Shown here one piece after another: positions 46,259-55,906 of a stretch of DNA of 64,000 bases (positions within the stretch are counted from its first letter, which is position 1; each line of letters begins with the position of its first letter). This DNA comes from Actinomycetales bacterium. GTDB taxonomy: Bacteria > Actinomycetota > Actinomycetes > Actinomycetales > Actinomycetaceae. Made by a program: the position numbers and the translations under genes. The stretch is taken from contig JAATFD010000045.1 of NCBI GenBank assembly GCA_015655375.1, positions 1 through 64,000 on the forward strand, given 5' to 3'. Below the pieces are notes generated by a model. The model saw only the letters and a list, made by a program, of their open reading frames with translations. It made no database searches and was not told the DNA's origin.

Positions 46259-46334
46259 GCCCCAATAGCTCAGTGGATAGAGCGTTCGCCTCCGGAGCGA
46301 AAGGTCGCAGGTTCGAATCCTGTTTGGGGCACCA
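46259..46334 (+). tRNA. tRNA-Arg (anticodon CCG)
   Basis: A full cloverleaf: acceptor GCCCCAA pairs with TTGGGGC, the D arm includes AGCTCAGTGGATAGAGC, the anticodon arm TTCGC-CTCCGGA-GCGAA has CCG in the loop, and the T arm includes GGTTCGAATCC. Discriminator A at 46331 and encoded CCA at 46332-46334. It reads CGG arginine codons, which are common in this GC-rich genome. argS lies 2.7 kb downstream. Confidence 0.97.
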
Positions 46335-46352
46335 TGTTTGCGGGCCGGGTGA

Positions 46353-47372
46353 TCAGATCGGGCGGCGCAGGGAGCGGTTCTCGGGCTCGCCAAGCGGTCG
46401 TCGGGCCATCGCTGCTGCGGCGATAGCCCCTGACACGTTGTGCCACACCGAGAAGATGGCCGGAGCGAGTGCGGCTGTCGGCGTGAAGTATGTGGTTGCC
46501 AGCGAAGCCGCGAGTCCCGAATTCTGCATGCTCACCTCGAAGGCCAGTGCTCTGCGCGAGGCTGAGTCCACATGACAGGCACGCCCTGCCGCGTATCCGA
46601 GAACCAGGCCGATGCCGTTGTGGATCACCACGGCCAGGAGGACCACCCAGCCGGCGCTCGCGACTGCGGCGGCGCTTCCCGACATCACGACGGCGACGAT
46701 GAAGGCGATCGCCGCGACCGACAACCAGGGCATCGCAGGGGTGAGGGCGAGCACGGCGCGGGGGAACAACCAACGCACCGCCACACCGGCGACGACGGGC
46801 ACCAGCACGGTCGTGACGATGTCGCCGAGCATTGCCGTGGCGGGCACGGTGACGTACTGGCCGGCCAGCCACAGTGTCAGGGTGGGCATCAGGAGAGGAG
46901 CCAGCACGGTGGAGACCGCGGCGATCGACACGGCGAGCGCGACGTCCCCCTTGGCCAAGTAGGTCATCACATTGGAGGCGGTTCCGCTCGGGGCGCATCC
47001 GACCAGGATCACGCCGACGGCGAGGTCTGGGGGCAGACGCAGCAGAGAGACAACGGCCCAGCCGGCGAGTGGCATGATCACGTAATGCGCGGTAATGCCG
47101 ATCGCGATGATCCAGGGCCTCTTTGCGATTCGTCTGAGATCCTTGACCGTCAGGGTGACGCCCATGAGGAACATGACCAGGCCGAGCATCCAGGGGACCT
47201 CTGGTCTGAACGGCACGAACCGATCGGGCGTGAGGAATCCGGCCACTCCTGCCGCCACGACGATGAGCGGGAACACCGTGACCGCGATCAGTGCTGTGCG
47301 TCGCTCGGATGTCCCAGTGGAGTGTTGGGCCGAACCCTCGAGCGGCTGCGTTGTTGTCTCCATGCTGGACAT
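46353..47372 (-). CDS. Bile acid:sodium symporter family (BASS) transporter
   Basis: 339 residues with nine or ten membrane helices. VGCAPSGTASNVMTYLAKGDVALAVSIAAVST is the conserved inverted-repeat core of BASS transporters, and ALAFEVSMQNSGLAASLA the second. Bacterial members move organic anions or vitamin precursors (for example pantoate) with sodium; the actual substrate is not evident. A second in-frame ATG at 47363 is an alternative start. It is divergent from mntH and ends close to the tRNA-Arg 3' end (18 bases). Confidence 0.85.
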   Translation of the reverse strand: MSSMETTTQPLEGSAQHSTGTSERRTALIAVTVFPLIVVAAGVAGFLTPDRFVPFRPEVPWMLGLVMFLMGVTLTVKDLRRIAKRPWIIAIGITAHYVIMPLAGWAVVSLLRLPPDLAVGVILVGCAPSGTASNVMTYLAKGDVALAVSIAAVSTVLAPLLMPTLTLWLAGQYVTVPATAMLGDIVTTVLVPVVAGVAVRWLFPRAVLALTPAMPWLSVAAIAFIVAVVMSGSAAAVASAGWVVLLAVVIHNGIGLVLGYAAGRACHVDSASRRALAFEVSMQNSGLAASLATTYFTPTAALAPAIFSVWHNVSGAIAAAAMARRPLGEPENRSLRRPI

Positions 47373-47452
47373 TGTGGCGCTTCGTCAAGGCCAGTCCGAA
47401 TGGGCCGGACGCGTGGACTCGAACGCGTGATGAGACAGCCCTGACGGCCGAC

Positions 47453-47495
47453 TTGGATTTCGGCATAACACGACTATAGTTTCGGGTAGTCGAAA
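47453..47495 (+). promoter_or_regulatory. mntH promoter with overlapping inverted repeat
   Basis: TTGGAT (47453-47458), a 16-base spacer and TATAGT (47475-47480) form a good promoter. TTTCG (47480-47484) and CGAAA (47491-47495) form an inverted repeat that covers the -10/start area; a further TTTCG lies in the spacer. Position and symmetry suit a manganese regulator such as MntR, not seen in the window. Confidence 0.55.
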
Positions 47496-47510
47496 TCTGG
47501 GAGCATGCGA

Positions 47511-48932
47511 ATGGTGTCCGAGCAAGAATCGACGATCCTCGACGTGGATGGCGACACCGGGTCGATCGGGTCCGAGGCAAACGTTCGACAGGGGCTGATC
47601 TCGTCGGCCAACGGCCCGTCGCTGGAGGAGATCAACAGCACGGTCTCGGTCCCCAAGGGCCGGGCGACCTTCGGGCGAATGCTGCTCGCGTACTCGGGTC
47701 CCGGCGCGCTCGTCGCCGTCGGATACATGGACCCCGGCAACTGGATCACGTCGATCCGCGGCGGCGCGCAATTCGGTTACCTCCTGATCTCGGTCATCCT
47801 GCTGTCGAGTGTCATCGCGATGCTCCTGCAGTACATGGCCGCCAAGCTCGGAGTCGTCACCGGCATGGACCTGGCACAGGCCACCCGTGCTCACACCGGG
47901 CGCAAACTCGGGATCGTGCTGTGGATTTCCACCGAGCTGGCCATCATGGCCACCGACATCGCCGAAGTCATCGGCGGAGCCATTGCACTCAACCTGCTCT
48001 TCGGGCTTCCCCTGGTCGTCGGTGTCGTGTTGACCGTCGCCGACGTCCTGCTGTTGTTGCTCCTGACCGCCATCGGTTTCCGCAAGGTCGAGGCAATTGT
48101 CGTCAGCCTGATCGTCGTGATCCTGGCAGTCTTCGTCTACGAGGTCATCATCGCCCAGCCAGTCTGGGCGGAGGTGTTCGCGGGCTTGCTCCCACGGTCC
48201 CAGATTCTCCACCCCAGTGAGCTGACGCTCGCCCTGGGGATTGTCGGCGCCACGGTCATGCCTCACAACCTCTACCTCCACTCCTCGATCGCCCAGACGC
48301 GCAACTTCGACCGCTCCGACCAGAGTGCGGTCGCCACCGCCGTCAAGTTCTCGACATGGGACTCCAACATCCAGCTCTCGATGGCGTTCATCGTCAACTG
48401 CCTGCTCCTGATCGTGGGCGCCGCGATGTTCTTCGGACGCAGCGAGGGATTGGATACATTCGGCAGTCTGTATCGCGCTCTGGAGGACCCGATGAAGGCG
48501 GGAGCCGTCGCCTCCCCAGTTCTTGCCACGCTCTTCGCCGTCGCCTTGCTCGCGTCCGGACAGAACTCGACCATCACAGGGACTCTGACCGGGCAAGTCG
48601 TGATGGAGGGCTTCATTCACATGAAGATGCCGATGTGGGCCCGGCGCCTCATCACCCGTGTGATCTCCGTGATCCCGGTCCTGGTCGTGACGATCATGTT
48701 CCACGGGGACGAGAACGCCCTGGACAACATGCTCGTCTACTCCCAGGTGTTCCTGTCCATCGCGCTGCCGCTCTCGATCGTGCCGCTGGTGATGTTCACG
48801 AGCTCCACGAAGATCATGGGGGAGCGCTTCGTCAACCCGAGGTGGGCGACCGCCGTCGGGTGGGTCTGCGCGATCGCGCTGACAGTCCTCAATGCGCAAC
48901 TCGTCTGGCAGACGGTCGCCGGGCTGCTGTGA
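47511..48932 (+). CDS. mntH: NRAMP-family Mn2+ transporter MntH
   Basis: 473 residues from the ATG at 47511 (GGGAG seven bases upstream; an ATG six bases earlier has no space for a ribosome site). About eleven membrane helices. The metal site is in GYMDPGNW (helix 1; Asp and Asn ligands) and [10 protein letters not shown] (helix 6; the usual MPHN). It imports Mn2+ (and Fe2+) with protons. It is expressed singly from the promoter described just upstream. Confidence 0.95.
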   Translation: MVSEQESTILDVDGDTGSIGSEANVRQGLISSANGPSLEEINSTVSVPKGRATFGRMLLAYSGPGALVAVGYMDPGNWITSIRGGAQFGYLLISVILLSSVIAMLLQYMAAKLGVVTGMDLAQATRAHTGRKLGIVLWISTELAIMATDIAEVIGGAIALNLLFGLPLVVGVVLTVADVLLLLLLTAIGFRKVEAIVVSLIVVILAVFVYEVIIAQPVWAEVFAGLLPRSQILHPSELTLALGIVGATVMPHNLYLHSSIAQTRNFDRSDQSAVATAVKFSTWDSNIQLSMAFIVNCLLLIVGAAMFFGRSEGLDTFGSLYRALEDPMKAGAVASPVLATLFAVALLASGQNSTITGTLTGQVVMEGFIHMKMPMWARRLITRVISVIPVLVVTIMFHGDENALDNMLVYSQVFLSIALPLSIVPLVMFTSSTKIMGERFVNPRWATAVGWVCAIALTVLNAQLVWQTVAGLL

Positions 48933-49008
48933 TCCGAACTCGCGTGAACCGATGCCCGCGATCCGTGCTCGGTGGCCGGGGTGTGCCCCCGCCGACTACC
49001 CTCGTCCT

Positions 49009-50688
49009 GTGACTCCCGAAGAACTCGCCGAACTCATCCGCTCCGCGCTGCTCCAGGCCTCGACCGACGGTCGGCTCGCGCTCGCGGAGGAGGACATCCC
49101 CGCTACGATCAAGGTCGAGCGTCCGCGCACCCGCGATCATGGGGACTGGTCCACCAACGTCGCCATGCAGGTCGCCAAGAAGGCCGGGGCTCCGCCGCGG
49201 CAGGTCGCCGAGGTCCTCGCCGGAACTCTTGAGGCGGACCTGGGCATCGACGGGGCCGATGTGGCTGGGCCTGGTTTCATCAACATCCACGTCGCCGCGG
49301 CCTCTGCCGGTGAACTGGCCCGCACGATCGTCGAGGCGGGGGAGTCCTTCGGCACCAACACGACGTTGGACGGGACCCAGATCAATCTCGAGTACGTCTC
49401 GGCAAATCCGACGGGCCCGATTCACCTGGGGGGCGCCCGGTGGGCTGCGGTCGGGGATTCGCTCGCGCGCCTCATGGTTGCTTCTGGAGCTCAGGTCACG
49501 CGGGAGTATTACTTCAACGACCACGGCTCTCAGATCGATCGTTTCGCTCGTTCGCTGTATGCGCGCGCCATGGGCCATGAGGCGCCCGAAGACGGGTATG
49601 GCGGGCAGTACATCTCCGACATCGCCGAGCAGGTCCGCCACGACGCGGTCGCAGCGGGGGAGCCGGACCCCGTCACCCTGGCGACCCAGGAATCGATCGA
49701 GGCGTTCCGTGCCCGAGGCGTCGAGCTGATGTTCGACGAGATCAAGGAACGCCTACACGATTTCCGCGCTGACTTCGATGTCTTCTTCCATGAGGACTCC
49801 CTGCACGAGTCGGGAGCCGTGACGCGCGCGATTCAGGTCCTGCGCGATCGCGGCGAGGTCTTCGACGCCGACGGAGCGGTTTGGCTGCGCACGACTGACT
49901 ATGGCGACGACAAGGACCGTGTGCTCATCAAGTCCGACGGTCAGGCAGCCTACTTCGCCGGCGACGTCGCCTTCTACCTCGATAAGCGCAGACGCGGCGC
50001 CGATGTCGCACTCTATCTGCTGGGCGCCGACCATCATGGCTACATCGGCCGGATGATGGCCATGTGCGCGGCCTTCGGGGACACCCCGGACGTCAACATG
50101 CAGATCCTCATCGGTCAGATGGTCAATCTCATCAAGAACGGCGTGCCCGTCCGGATGTCCAAGCGGGCCGGCACGATCGTCACGCTCGATGACCTCGTCG
50201 ATGCGGTGGGAGTCGATGCCGCGCGGTACTCCCTGGTGCGCGTCTCGATGGACTCGAACCTCGACATCGACCTCGACCTGCTCGGCTCGCACTCGAATGA
50301 GAACCCCGTTTACTACGTCCAGTACGCCCACGCGCGCACCCGAAACGTCGCCCGCAACGCGGCCGAGCACGGAGTACGTCGCGTGGACGGGTTCGATCCT
50401 GCTGCCCTCGATCAGCAGGCGGATTCCGACTTGCTCGGCGTCCTCGCCCAATTCCCGGCCCAGGTCGCCCAGGCGGCCGAGTTGCGCGAGCCACACCGCA
50501 TCGCCCGATACCTCGAGCAGCTCGCTGCGGCTTATCACGCGTGGTACGGGCAGTGCCGGGTGACCCCGCGCGGGGACGAATCCGTCACGGCGGGTCACAT
50601 CGCTCGGCTGTGGCTCAACGATGCGGCGAGCCAGGTCCTGCGCAATGGAGTGGGTCTGCTCGGGGTCGACGCGCCCGAAAGGATGTGA
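49009..50688 (+). CDS. argS: Arginyl-tRNA synthetase
   Basis: 559 residues from the GTG at 49009. The HIGH signature is HLGG in [14 protein letters not shown] and the KMSK loop is RMSK in [11 protein letters not shown]; the N-terminal Add-1 domain (about 1-95) and C-terminal anticodon-binding domain (about 440-559, with [12 protein letters not shown]) are both present. It charges arginine tRNAs, including the one upstream. lysA follows at once, the common argS-lysA order in actinobacteria (before hom, thrC, thrB in others; those genes are absent here). Confidence 0.96.
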   Translation: MTPEELAELIRSALLQASTDGRLALAEEDIPATIKVERPRTRDHGDWSTNVAMQVAKKAGAPPRQVAEVLAGTLEADLGIDGADVAGPGFINIHVAAASAGELARTIVEAGESFGTNTTLDGTQINLEYVSANPTGPIHLGGARWAAVGDSLARLMVASGAQVTREYYFNDHGSQIDRFARSLYARAMGHEAPEDGYGGQYISDIAEQVRHDAVAAGEPDPVTLATQESIEAFRARGVELMFDEIKERLHDFRADFDVFFHEDSLHESGAVTRAIQVLRDRGEVFDADGAVWLRTTDYGDDKDRVLIKSDGQAAYFAGDVAFYLDKRRRGADVALYLLGADHHGYIGRMMAMCAAFGDTPDVNMQILIGQMVNLIKNGVPVRMSKRAGTIVTLDDLVDAVGVDAARYSLVRVSMDSNLDIDLDLLGSHSNENPVYYVQYAHARTRNVARNAAEHGVRRVDGFDPAALDQQADSDLLGVLAQFPAQVAQAAELREPHRIARYLEQLAAAYHAWYGQCRVTPRGDESVTAGHIARLWLNDAASQVLRNGVGLLGVDAPERM

Positions 50689-50693
50689 GCGTG

Positions 50694-52109
50694 ATGACGG
50701 AGGCACCCGCAGGTTCTCTCGTCTGCCCCGAGCCCGAAGCGCGACCGGACCTGTGGCCGTGGACGACGCGTCGCGACGAGGACGGCGCGCTGTCCGTCGG
50801 TGGTCTGTCGCTCGCCAAGATCGCCCGTGACTGCGCGACACCGGTCTTCGTCCTGGACCGCGCCGATCTGCGTGGTCGAGCGCGCGTGTGGGCCACGACG
50901 ATGGCCGAGGAGTTCTGGGACGGCTACGGGATGGCCGGGGGAGACGCCTTCTACGCCGCCAAGGCTCTGTTGTGCGCCGACGTCGCCGACGTCGTGACCG
51001 GGGAAGGCATGGGCGTCGACACCGCGTCGCTGGGAGAACTGGCCATCACGCTGCGGGCCGGGGTCGATCCCGGCCGGGTCGGCCTGCACGGCAACAATAA
51101 ACGTGACGCCGAGATCGAGCTGGCGCTCGAAGCGGGAGAAGGCGCCGGGATCATGCGGATCTTCATTGATTCCCTGCCCGAGGTCGCCCAGGTCGAACGG
51201 ATCGCCGCCGGGCGTGGAGCCACGGTGCACGTCATGGTCCGACTCAAGACCGGGATCCACGCCGGAGGCAACGAGTACATCGCGACCTCGCACGAGGACC
51301 AGAAGTTCGGGGTCTCCGTGGCGGACGGGTCCGCGATGGACGTCGTTCGAGCGATCCTGGCGAGCCCGCACCTGGAGCTTCTCGGGTTTCACAACCACAT
51401 CGGGTCCCAGATCGAGGGCACGCAGGCCTTCGAGGCCGCTGCTCGCATCGTGGTGGACTTCCGCGCACGGGTCCGTGATGAGTGTGGCGTGGAGGTCCCC
51501 GAGATCGACCTCGGCGGCGGGACGGGAATCGCCTACACCGGAGCGGATCCGGTGCCGACGTCGGCGGCCGAGGTGGCGCGTGCGCTCGCAGCAGCCGTGC
51601 GCAACGAGTGCGAGGCGACACGGACCTCGATTCCCCATGTCTCCGTGGAGCCGGGACGCGCTGTTGTGGGACCCACGACCGTCACCCTCTACCGGGTCGG
51701 CGCGATCAAGGACGTCACGCTTGAGGGCGGCGCCGTCCGGCGGTACGTCGCGGTGGACGGCGGTATGTCCGACAACATCCGCCCGGCGCTCTACGGTGCC
51801 GACTACACCGCGACCCTGGCGAATCGCGCGCCGTCAGGGTCCGTCCAACGGTGCCGGGTCGTCGGCAAGCACTGTGAGTCCGGCGATATCGTCGTCTGGG
51901 ACGTGGACCTGCCCTCCGACATCCGGGCGGACGATCTGTTGGCCGTTCCGGCCACGGGCGCCTATGGCTGGTCGATGTCGTCGAATTACAACATGCTGAC
52001 GCGCCCGGGGATCGTGGCCGTCGAGGACGCCAACGCCCGATGGATCGTTCGCCCCCAGACCCTGGCCGATCTCATGGACCTCGATCCCGGCCTCGACGCG
52101 GAAGATTGA
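50694..52109 (+). CDS. lysA: Diaminopimelate decarboxylase
   Basis: 471 residues from the ATG at 50694; the GTG three bases before is equally possible given AAAGGA upstream. The pyridoxal-phosphate lysine is K90 in FYAAKALLC; HIGSQIEG, IDLGGGTGIAYT and VEPGRAVVG mark the barrel cofactor region, and KHCESGDI with SMSSNYNMLTRP mark the C-terminal active-site residues. It makes L-lysine from meso-diaminopimelate. It starts five bases past the argS stop, so they form an operon. Confidence 0.95.
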   Translation: MTEAPAGSLVCPEPEARPDLWPWTTRRDEDGALSVGGLSLAKIARDCATPVFVLDRADLRGRARVWATTMAEEFWDGYGMAGGDAFYAAKALLCADVADVVTGEGMGVDTASLGELAITLRAGVDPGRVGLHGNNKRDAEIELALEAGEGAGIMRIFIDSLPEVAQVERIAAGRGATVHVMVRLKTGIHAGGNEYIATSHEDQKFGVSVADGSAMDVVRAILASPHLELLGFHNHIGSQIEGTQAFEAAARIVVDFRARVRDECGVEVPEIDLGGGTGIAYTGADPVPTSAAEVARALAAAVRNECEATRTSIPHVSVEPGRAVVGPTTVTLYRVGAIKDVTLEGGAVRRYVAVDGGMSDNIRPALYGADYTATLANRAPSGSVQRCRVVGKHCESGDIVVWDVDLPSDIRADDLLAVPATGAYGWSMSSNYNMLTRPGIVAVEDANARWIVRPQTLADLMDLDPGLDAED

Positions 52110-52379
52110 GCGCCGATCCGCGCCATTGTGCGGTGAACTGCAAGTTGCATCTCGGTGAATGGCCCGTGGCTCGGTCTTTGCTCGCACATTTCGGAAAGTC
52201 TCGATAGTATCGGGAGACACGTTGTGTGAGCGAGCGCGGTTCGGCGCTCGCCTCCGACGGATACGCGCCAATGAGCGCGGAGATCCGGGGCACGCATACG
52301 GCCCGGTCGCCCGAATGGACTGACGTCCACGGTCCGGACCGCTGCTGCCCGTTCCCGAGTCAAAGGTAAAGTCGGACCC
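52110..52379. other. lysA-gluA intergenic region
   Basis: 270 bases without a gene. It contains an 11-base palindrome CGATAGTATCG (52202-52212) that includes a possible -10 (TAGTAT), and just before the gluA ATG GGTAAAGTCGG, which might be a second -10 (TAAAGT). No terminator hairpin or riboswitch fold could be recognised by eye. The glu operon promoter must be here. Confidence 0.5.
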
Positions 52380-53153
52380 ATGTCAGAGGAAAAGGCTGCA
52401 TCCGGCCCCGTTTCCACGGAGCCACTGGTTGTCGTGGACGACGTCGTCAAGCACTACGGCGATTTCGAGGCGTTGCACGACATCAACCTCACCGTCGATC
52501 GCGGCGAGGTCGTGGTGTTGGTCGGCCCTTCTGGCTCTGGGAAGTCGACCCTCTGTCGCACGATCAACCGGCTGGAGACGATCACCTCAGGCGACATCCG
52601 TATCGACGGACAGTCCCTGCCCACCGAGGGCCGGAAGCTCGCGGCTCTGCGCGCCGACGTCGGCATGGTCTTCCAGTCCTTCAACCTTTTCTCGCACAAA
52701 ACCATCCTCGAGAATGTCACCCTGGCTCCGATCAAGGTGAAGAAAGTCCCGAAGTCTGAGGCCGAGGAGCGCGCACGCGGCCTGCTCGACCGGGTCGGTG
52801 TCGGTGTCCAAGCGGACAAATATCCCGCGCAGCTCTCCGGTGGACAGCAGCAGCGCGTGGCGATCGCGCGCGCCCTGGCGATGCAGCCGAAGGTCATGCT
52901 CTTCGATGAGCCGACCTCGGCGTTGGATCCCGAGATGATCAACGAGGTCCTCGACGTCATGGTGCAACTCGCCAAGGACGGGATGACGATGATCGTCGTC
53001 ACCCACGAGATGGGATTCGCCCGCAAGGCGGCCGATCGCGTCGCTTTCATGACGGATGGCCGGATCCTTGAACAGGCGACACCCGAGGAGTTCTTCTCGA
53101 ACCCGCAGTCCGATCGCGCGAAGGACTTCCTCTCGAAGATCCTGACGCACTGA
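52380..53153 (+). CDS. gluA: Amino-acid ABC transporter ATP-binding protein (GluA-like)
   Basis: 257 residues from the ATG at 52380. Walker [21 protein letters not shown]-loop [16 protein letters not shown] signature [15 protein letters not shown], Walker [15 protein letters not shown]-loop VTHE. All are intact. This is the polar-amino-acid class (GlnQ/GluA). The following lipoprotein and two permeases complete a GluABCD-type glutamate uptake system as in Corynebacterium; glutamine or aspartate is also possible. It has no ribosome site. Confidence 0.92.
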   Translation: MSEEKAASGPVSTEPLVVVDDVVKHYGDFEALHDINLTVDRGEVVVLVGPSGSGKSTLCRTINRLETITSGDIRIDGQSLPTEGRKLAALRADVGMVFQSFNLFSHKTILENVTLAPIKVKKVPKSEAEERARGLLDRVGVGVQADKYPAQLSGGQQQRVAIARALAMQPKVMLFDEPTSALDPEMINEVLDVMVQLAKDGMTMIVVTHEMGFARKAADRVAFMTDGRILEQATPEEFFSNPQSDRAKDFLSKILTH

Positions 53154-53195
53154 GGCCCTTGCGCGTCTGCGCCTCCCACATCCCATCACCCTCCC

Positions 53196-53215
53196 GCCCG
53201 CTCCTTTCAGCGGGC
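53196..53215 (+). other. Hairpin in the gluA-gluB gap
   Basis: GCCCGCT (53196-53202) and AGCGGGC (53209-53215) form a seven-bp stem with loop CCTTTC, 20 bases before the gluB start. Such a structure may protect the gluB mRNA 5' end after cleavage. Confidence 0.5.
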
Positions 53216-53235
53216 CCTCCCGAAAGGTCAGTCCC

Positions 53236-54150
53236 ATGCGAAAGATGACAGGTTTCGCGGCCCTGCTGGTCGCTTCCCTCGCCACCGTCTCCCTGGCTGC
53301 CTGTTCCGATGACTCCGGTTCGGCTTCCGGCGATTCCGGTTCAGGTTCTGGTTCCTCCAGCTCCACCGGGTTTCCCGTTGCCGATTCCGTCGATCTGACG
53401 GGCTCGCCCACATACGAGAAGGCGGAATCTGCCGGCACGATCAAGGTGGGTGTCAAGGAGGACCAGCCGGGTCTCGGCTATTTGGACGCCGTGACGGGAG
53501 AACGCACCGGCTTCGACGTGGAGATCGCCACCTGGATCGCGGCAGAACTCGGTTTCTCCGCCGACAAGATCGAGTTTCAGACGATCCCGTCGGCCAATCG
53601 CGAGCAGGCGCTGATCAATGGGGACATCGACTACTACGTCGGAACCTATTCCATCACCGACAAGCGCAAGGACCAGGTCGGCTTCGCGGGTCCGTACTTC
53701 ATCACCGGTCAAGGCCTGTTGGTGCAGAAGGACAACACGGACATCACGTCCGACAAGGACCTGAGTGGAAAGACGGTCTGTTCGGCGACGGGCTCCACAC
53801 CGCTGCAGAACATTCAGGACAACTACCCCGATGTTGCGAGGGTTGTTCCCTTTGACACCTACTCACAGTGCGTCTCACAGCTCAAGGACGGTGCGGTCGA
53901 TGTCGTGACGACCGACCAGGCGATTCTGTTGGGCTATGCAGCTGAGGACCCCGACAACCTCAAGGTTGTCGGCGATACCTTCACCACCGAGAAGTACGGC
54001 GTTGGAGTCTCGAAGGACGACACCGCTCTGCGTCACTACATCAACAAAGTCTTCACGGACGGCGGAACGACGTGGACCAAGATCTACGACGACACCCTGG
54101 GAGCATCGGGCACAAAGGTCGAGCAGCCCCAGGTCGACGACTACGAGTGA
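53236..54150 (+). CDS. gluB: Amino-acid ABC transporter substrate-binding lipoprotein (GluB-like)
   Basis: 304 residues. Signal peptide with lipobox SLAAC (acylated C23), then a serine/glycine linker and a family 3 extracellular solute-binding domain (about 55-290) with GTIKVGVKEDQPGLGYLD and GFDVEIATWIAAELGF. DIDYYVGTYSITDKRKDQVGF is the ligand-domain hinge region. Two cysteines (KTVCSATGS, YSQCVSQ) may form a disulfide as in GluB. It should bind glutamate or a related amino acid outside the membrane. AAAGG lies nine bases before the start. Confidence 0.9.
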   Translation: MRKMTGFAALLVASLATVSLAACSDDSGSASGDSGSGSGSSSSTGFPVADSVDLTGSPTYEKAESAGTIKVGVKEDQPGLGYLDAVTGERTGFDVEIATWIAAELGFSADKIEFQTIPSANREQALINGDIDYYVGTYSITDKRKDQVGFAGPYFITGQGLLVQKDNTDITSDKDLSGKTVCSATGSTPLQNIQDNYPDVARVVPFDTYSQCVSQLKDGAVDVVTTDQAILLGYAAEDPDNLKVVGDTFTTEKYGVGVSKDDTALRHYINKVFTDGGTTWTKIYDDTLGASGTKVEQPQVDDYE

Positions 54151-54157
54151 GACGGTC

Positions 54158-54191
54158 GGTGTGCCCCGGCGCGTTAAGGCCGGGGCACACC
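54158..54191 (+). other. Strong hairpin between gluB and gluC (partial terminator)
   Basis: GGTGTGCCCCGGC (54158-54170) pairs perfectly with GCCGGGGCACACC (54179-54191), loop of eight. It is followed by ATTTCCC rather than a T run. Placed after the binding-protein gene it should reduce transcription of the permeases or stabilise the gluB mRNA, giving excess binding protein. Confidence 0.75.
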
Positions 54192-54226
54192 ATTTCCCAG
54201 CGGGTGAGTAGAAGGAGCAGACCAGC

Positions 54227-54898
54227 GTGAGTTTCGTGAACGTCCTGATGAACAACCTCGATGTGTTCGTCAGCGGGTTTCGCATGACCCTGGTGCTCTT
54301 CGTGGCAGGCGGAATCTTTGCGGTCGTCCTCGGGTTCGTTGTCGGAGCGATGCGCGTCTCGCCCGTGCCGATCATGCGAGCCGTGGGCACCCTGTACGTC
54401 AATCTCGTCAGGAACACGCCGTTGACGCTGCTGTTCTTCTTCTTCGTGCTCGGGTACCCGAAGATCTTTCCGAAGGGGACATGGGGATCGGGGCTGTCCT
54501 ACACGCAACTGGCCATCCTCGCGCTGGGCCTCTACACGGCCACGTATGTCGCCGAGGTCGTGCGCTCAGGCATCAACACGATTCCTGCGGGCCAGACCGA
54601 GGCCGCTCGGGCCCTGGGCCTGACCTTCGGTCAGTCGATGACCCAGATCGTCTTGCCGCAGGCCGGACGTGCTGTCGTCCCACCGATGATGAGCATTCTC
54701 ATCGCCCTGCTCAAGAACACGACGATCGCCGCGGGATTCGGGGTCTTCGAGGCTGGTGCGATCCGGGCAACACTGTCCGAGAGGTCCGAGCCCCTGTTGC
54801 CCGGCCTGATCTGGGTCGCCGCGATCTTCGTGGCACTCGTCATGGTCCTCGCCTGGATCCAACGAGTCCTTGAGCGCAAGCTGGAGGTGACGCGATGA
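54227..54898 (+). CDS. gluC: Amino-acid ABC transporter permease (GluC-like)
   Basis: 223 residues from a GTG at 54227 with GAAGGAG nine bases upstream. About five membrane helices (HisMQ class). The EAA loop is GQTEAARALGLTFGQSMTQIVLPQ, which contacts the ATPase. The stop overlaps the gluD start (ATGA), so both permeases are made together. Confidence 0.92.
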   Translation: MSFVNVLMNNLDVFVSGFRMTLVLFVAGGIFAVVLGFVVGAMRVSPVPIMRAVGTLYVNLVRNTPLTLLFFFFVLGYPKIFPKGTWGSGLSYTQLAILALGLYTATYVAEVVRSGINTIPAGQTEAARALGLTFGQSMTQIVLPQAGRAVVPPMMSILIALLKNTTIAAGFGVFEAGAIRATLSERSEPLLPGLIWVAAIFVALVMVLAWIQRVLERKLEVTR

Positions 54899-55836
54899 GC
54901 TCGCAGCACATCTATGACGTTCCCGGGCCCAAGGCTCGGATGCGCTATGCCCTGATGGCCGTTGCAACAGTGATCGTCGTCGGTCTGCTTCTCGCCTTCG
55001 TCATCTACCGTTTCAGGGCGACGGGTCAGTTCAGCGAAAAGAAATGGTCGGCTTTCACCTATACACGTGTGTGGCGTCAGATCGGGTTCTACACGCTCGC
55101 GACGCTCAAGGCCTTCGCGCTGTCGGCGGTCCTCGCTCTGATCCTTGGCCTGTTGTTGGCTGTCGGACGCTTGTCCGAACACCGGTGGGTCAGAGTGCCG
55201 GTCGTCTGGTTCCTGGAGATCTTCCGTGCGGTGCCGGTCCTCATCCTCATGATGATCGTCTATTACGGGCTGCCGACCGTCGGTGTGAAGGTCACTCCGT
55301 TCGTCGCAGTGGTCACGGGTCTGACCCTGTACAACGGCACGGTCCTGGCGGAGGCCATCCGTTCGGGGATTCTCTCACTCCCACGCGGACAGGCCGAGGC
55401 CGGATATGCTCTCGGCCTGCGCAAGTATCAGGTCATGGCTCAACTGCTCCTGCCCCAGGCGATCCGCGCGATGCTTCCGGTGATCATCGCGCAGTTGGTC
55501 GTCGTTCTCAAGGACACGGCGCTCGGCTTCCTCATCACATACAAAGAACTGCTCTACTACGCGAAGTTCATCGGATCGCAGAACCAGTTCGACTCTCCGT
55601 TGATTCCCGCGGCACTGGTCATCGGGACGATCTACGTCCTGCTGTGCCTCGGCGTGGCGGGCCTGGCGAAGCTCGCCGAGAAACGAATCTCGGGCACACG
55701 CGATCCCGGCGGACGCCGACGGACGTGGCGCAACACGAACCTCCAGATCGCCCGCGTCGAGGCCCCGGTGGATCCCGGCGTCGATCCGGCGGTCGGTTCT
55801 GGCCTGGTTCCGAGCGTTGCACCGACTCGCCCCTGA
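54895..55836 (+). CDS. gluD: Amino-acid ABC transporter permease (GluD-like)
   Basis: 313 residues. Five or six membrane helices (HisMQ class), EAA loop GQAEAGYALGLRKYQVMAQLLLPQ, and after the last helix a long arginine- then proline/valine-rich cytoplasmic tail (about 265-313), a feature of actinobacterial GluD. It pairs with GluC to form the transport channel. Last gene of the glu operon; only 70 bases separate it from the aldo-keto reductase. Confidence 0.9.
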   Translation: MSSQHIYDVPGPKARMRYALMAVATVIVVGLLLAFVIYRFRATGQFSEKKWSAFTYTRVWRQIGFYTLATLKAFALSAVLALILGLLLAVGRLSEHRWVRVPVVWFLEIFRAVPVLILMMIVYYGLPTVGVKVTPFVAVVTGLTLYNGTVLAEAIRSGILSLPRGQAEAGYALGLRKYQVMAQLLLPQAIRAMLPVIIAQLVVVLKDTALGFLITYKELLYYAKFIGSQNQFDSPLIPAALVIGTIYVLLCLGVAGLAKLAEKRISGTRDPGGRRRTWRNTNLQIARVEAPVDPGVDPAVGSGLVPSVAPTRP

Positions 55837-55906
55837 CGAGAACCGATTCCGGGACGTGGCCCGTGAGAGAAGGCGGACACGGTCGCGCTCGCGTAATGTC
55901 TGAGAC

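Noticed and set aside
48933-49008. T-box or attenuator leader before argS
   Set aside because: Only 76 bases between mntH and argS, without T-box or terminator structures.
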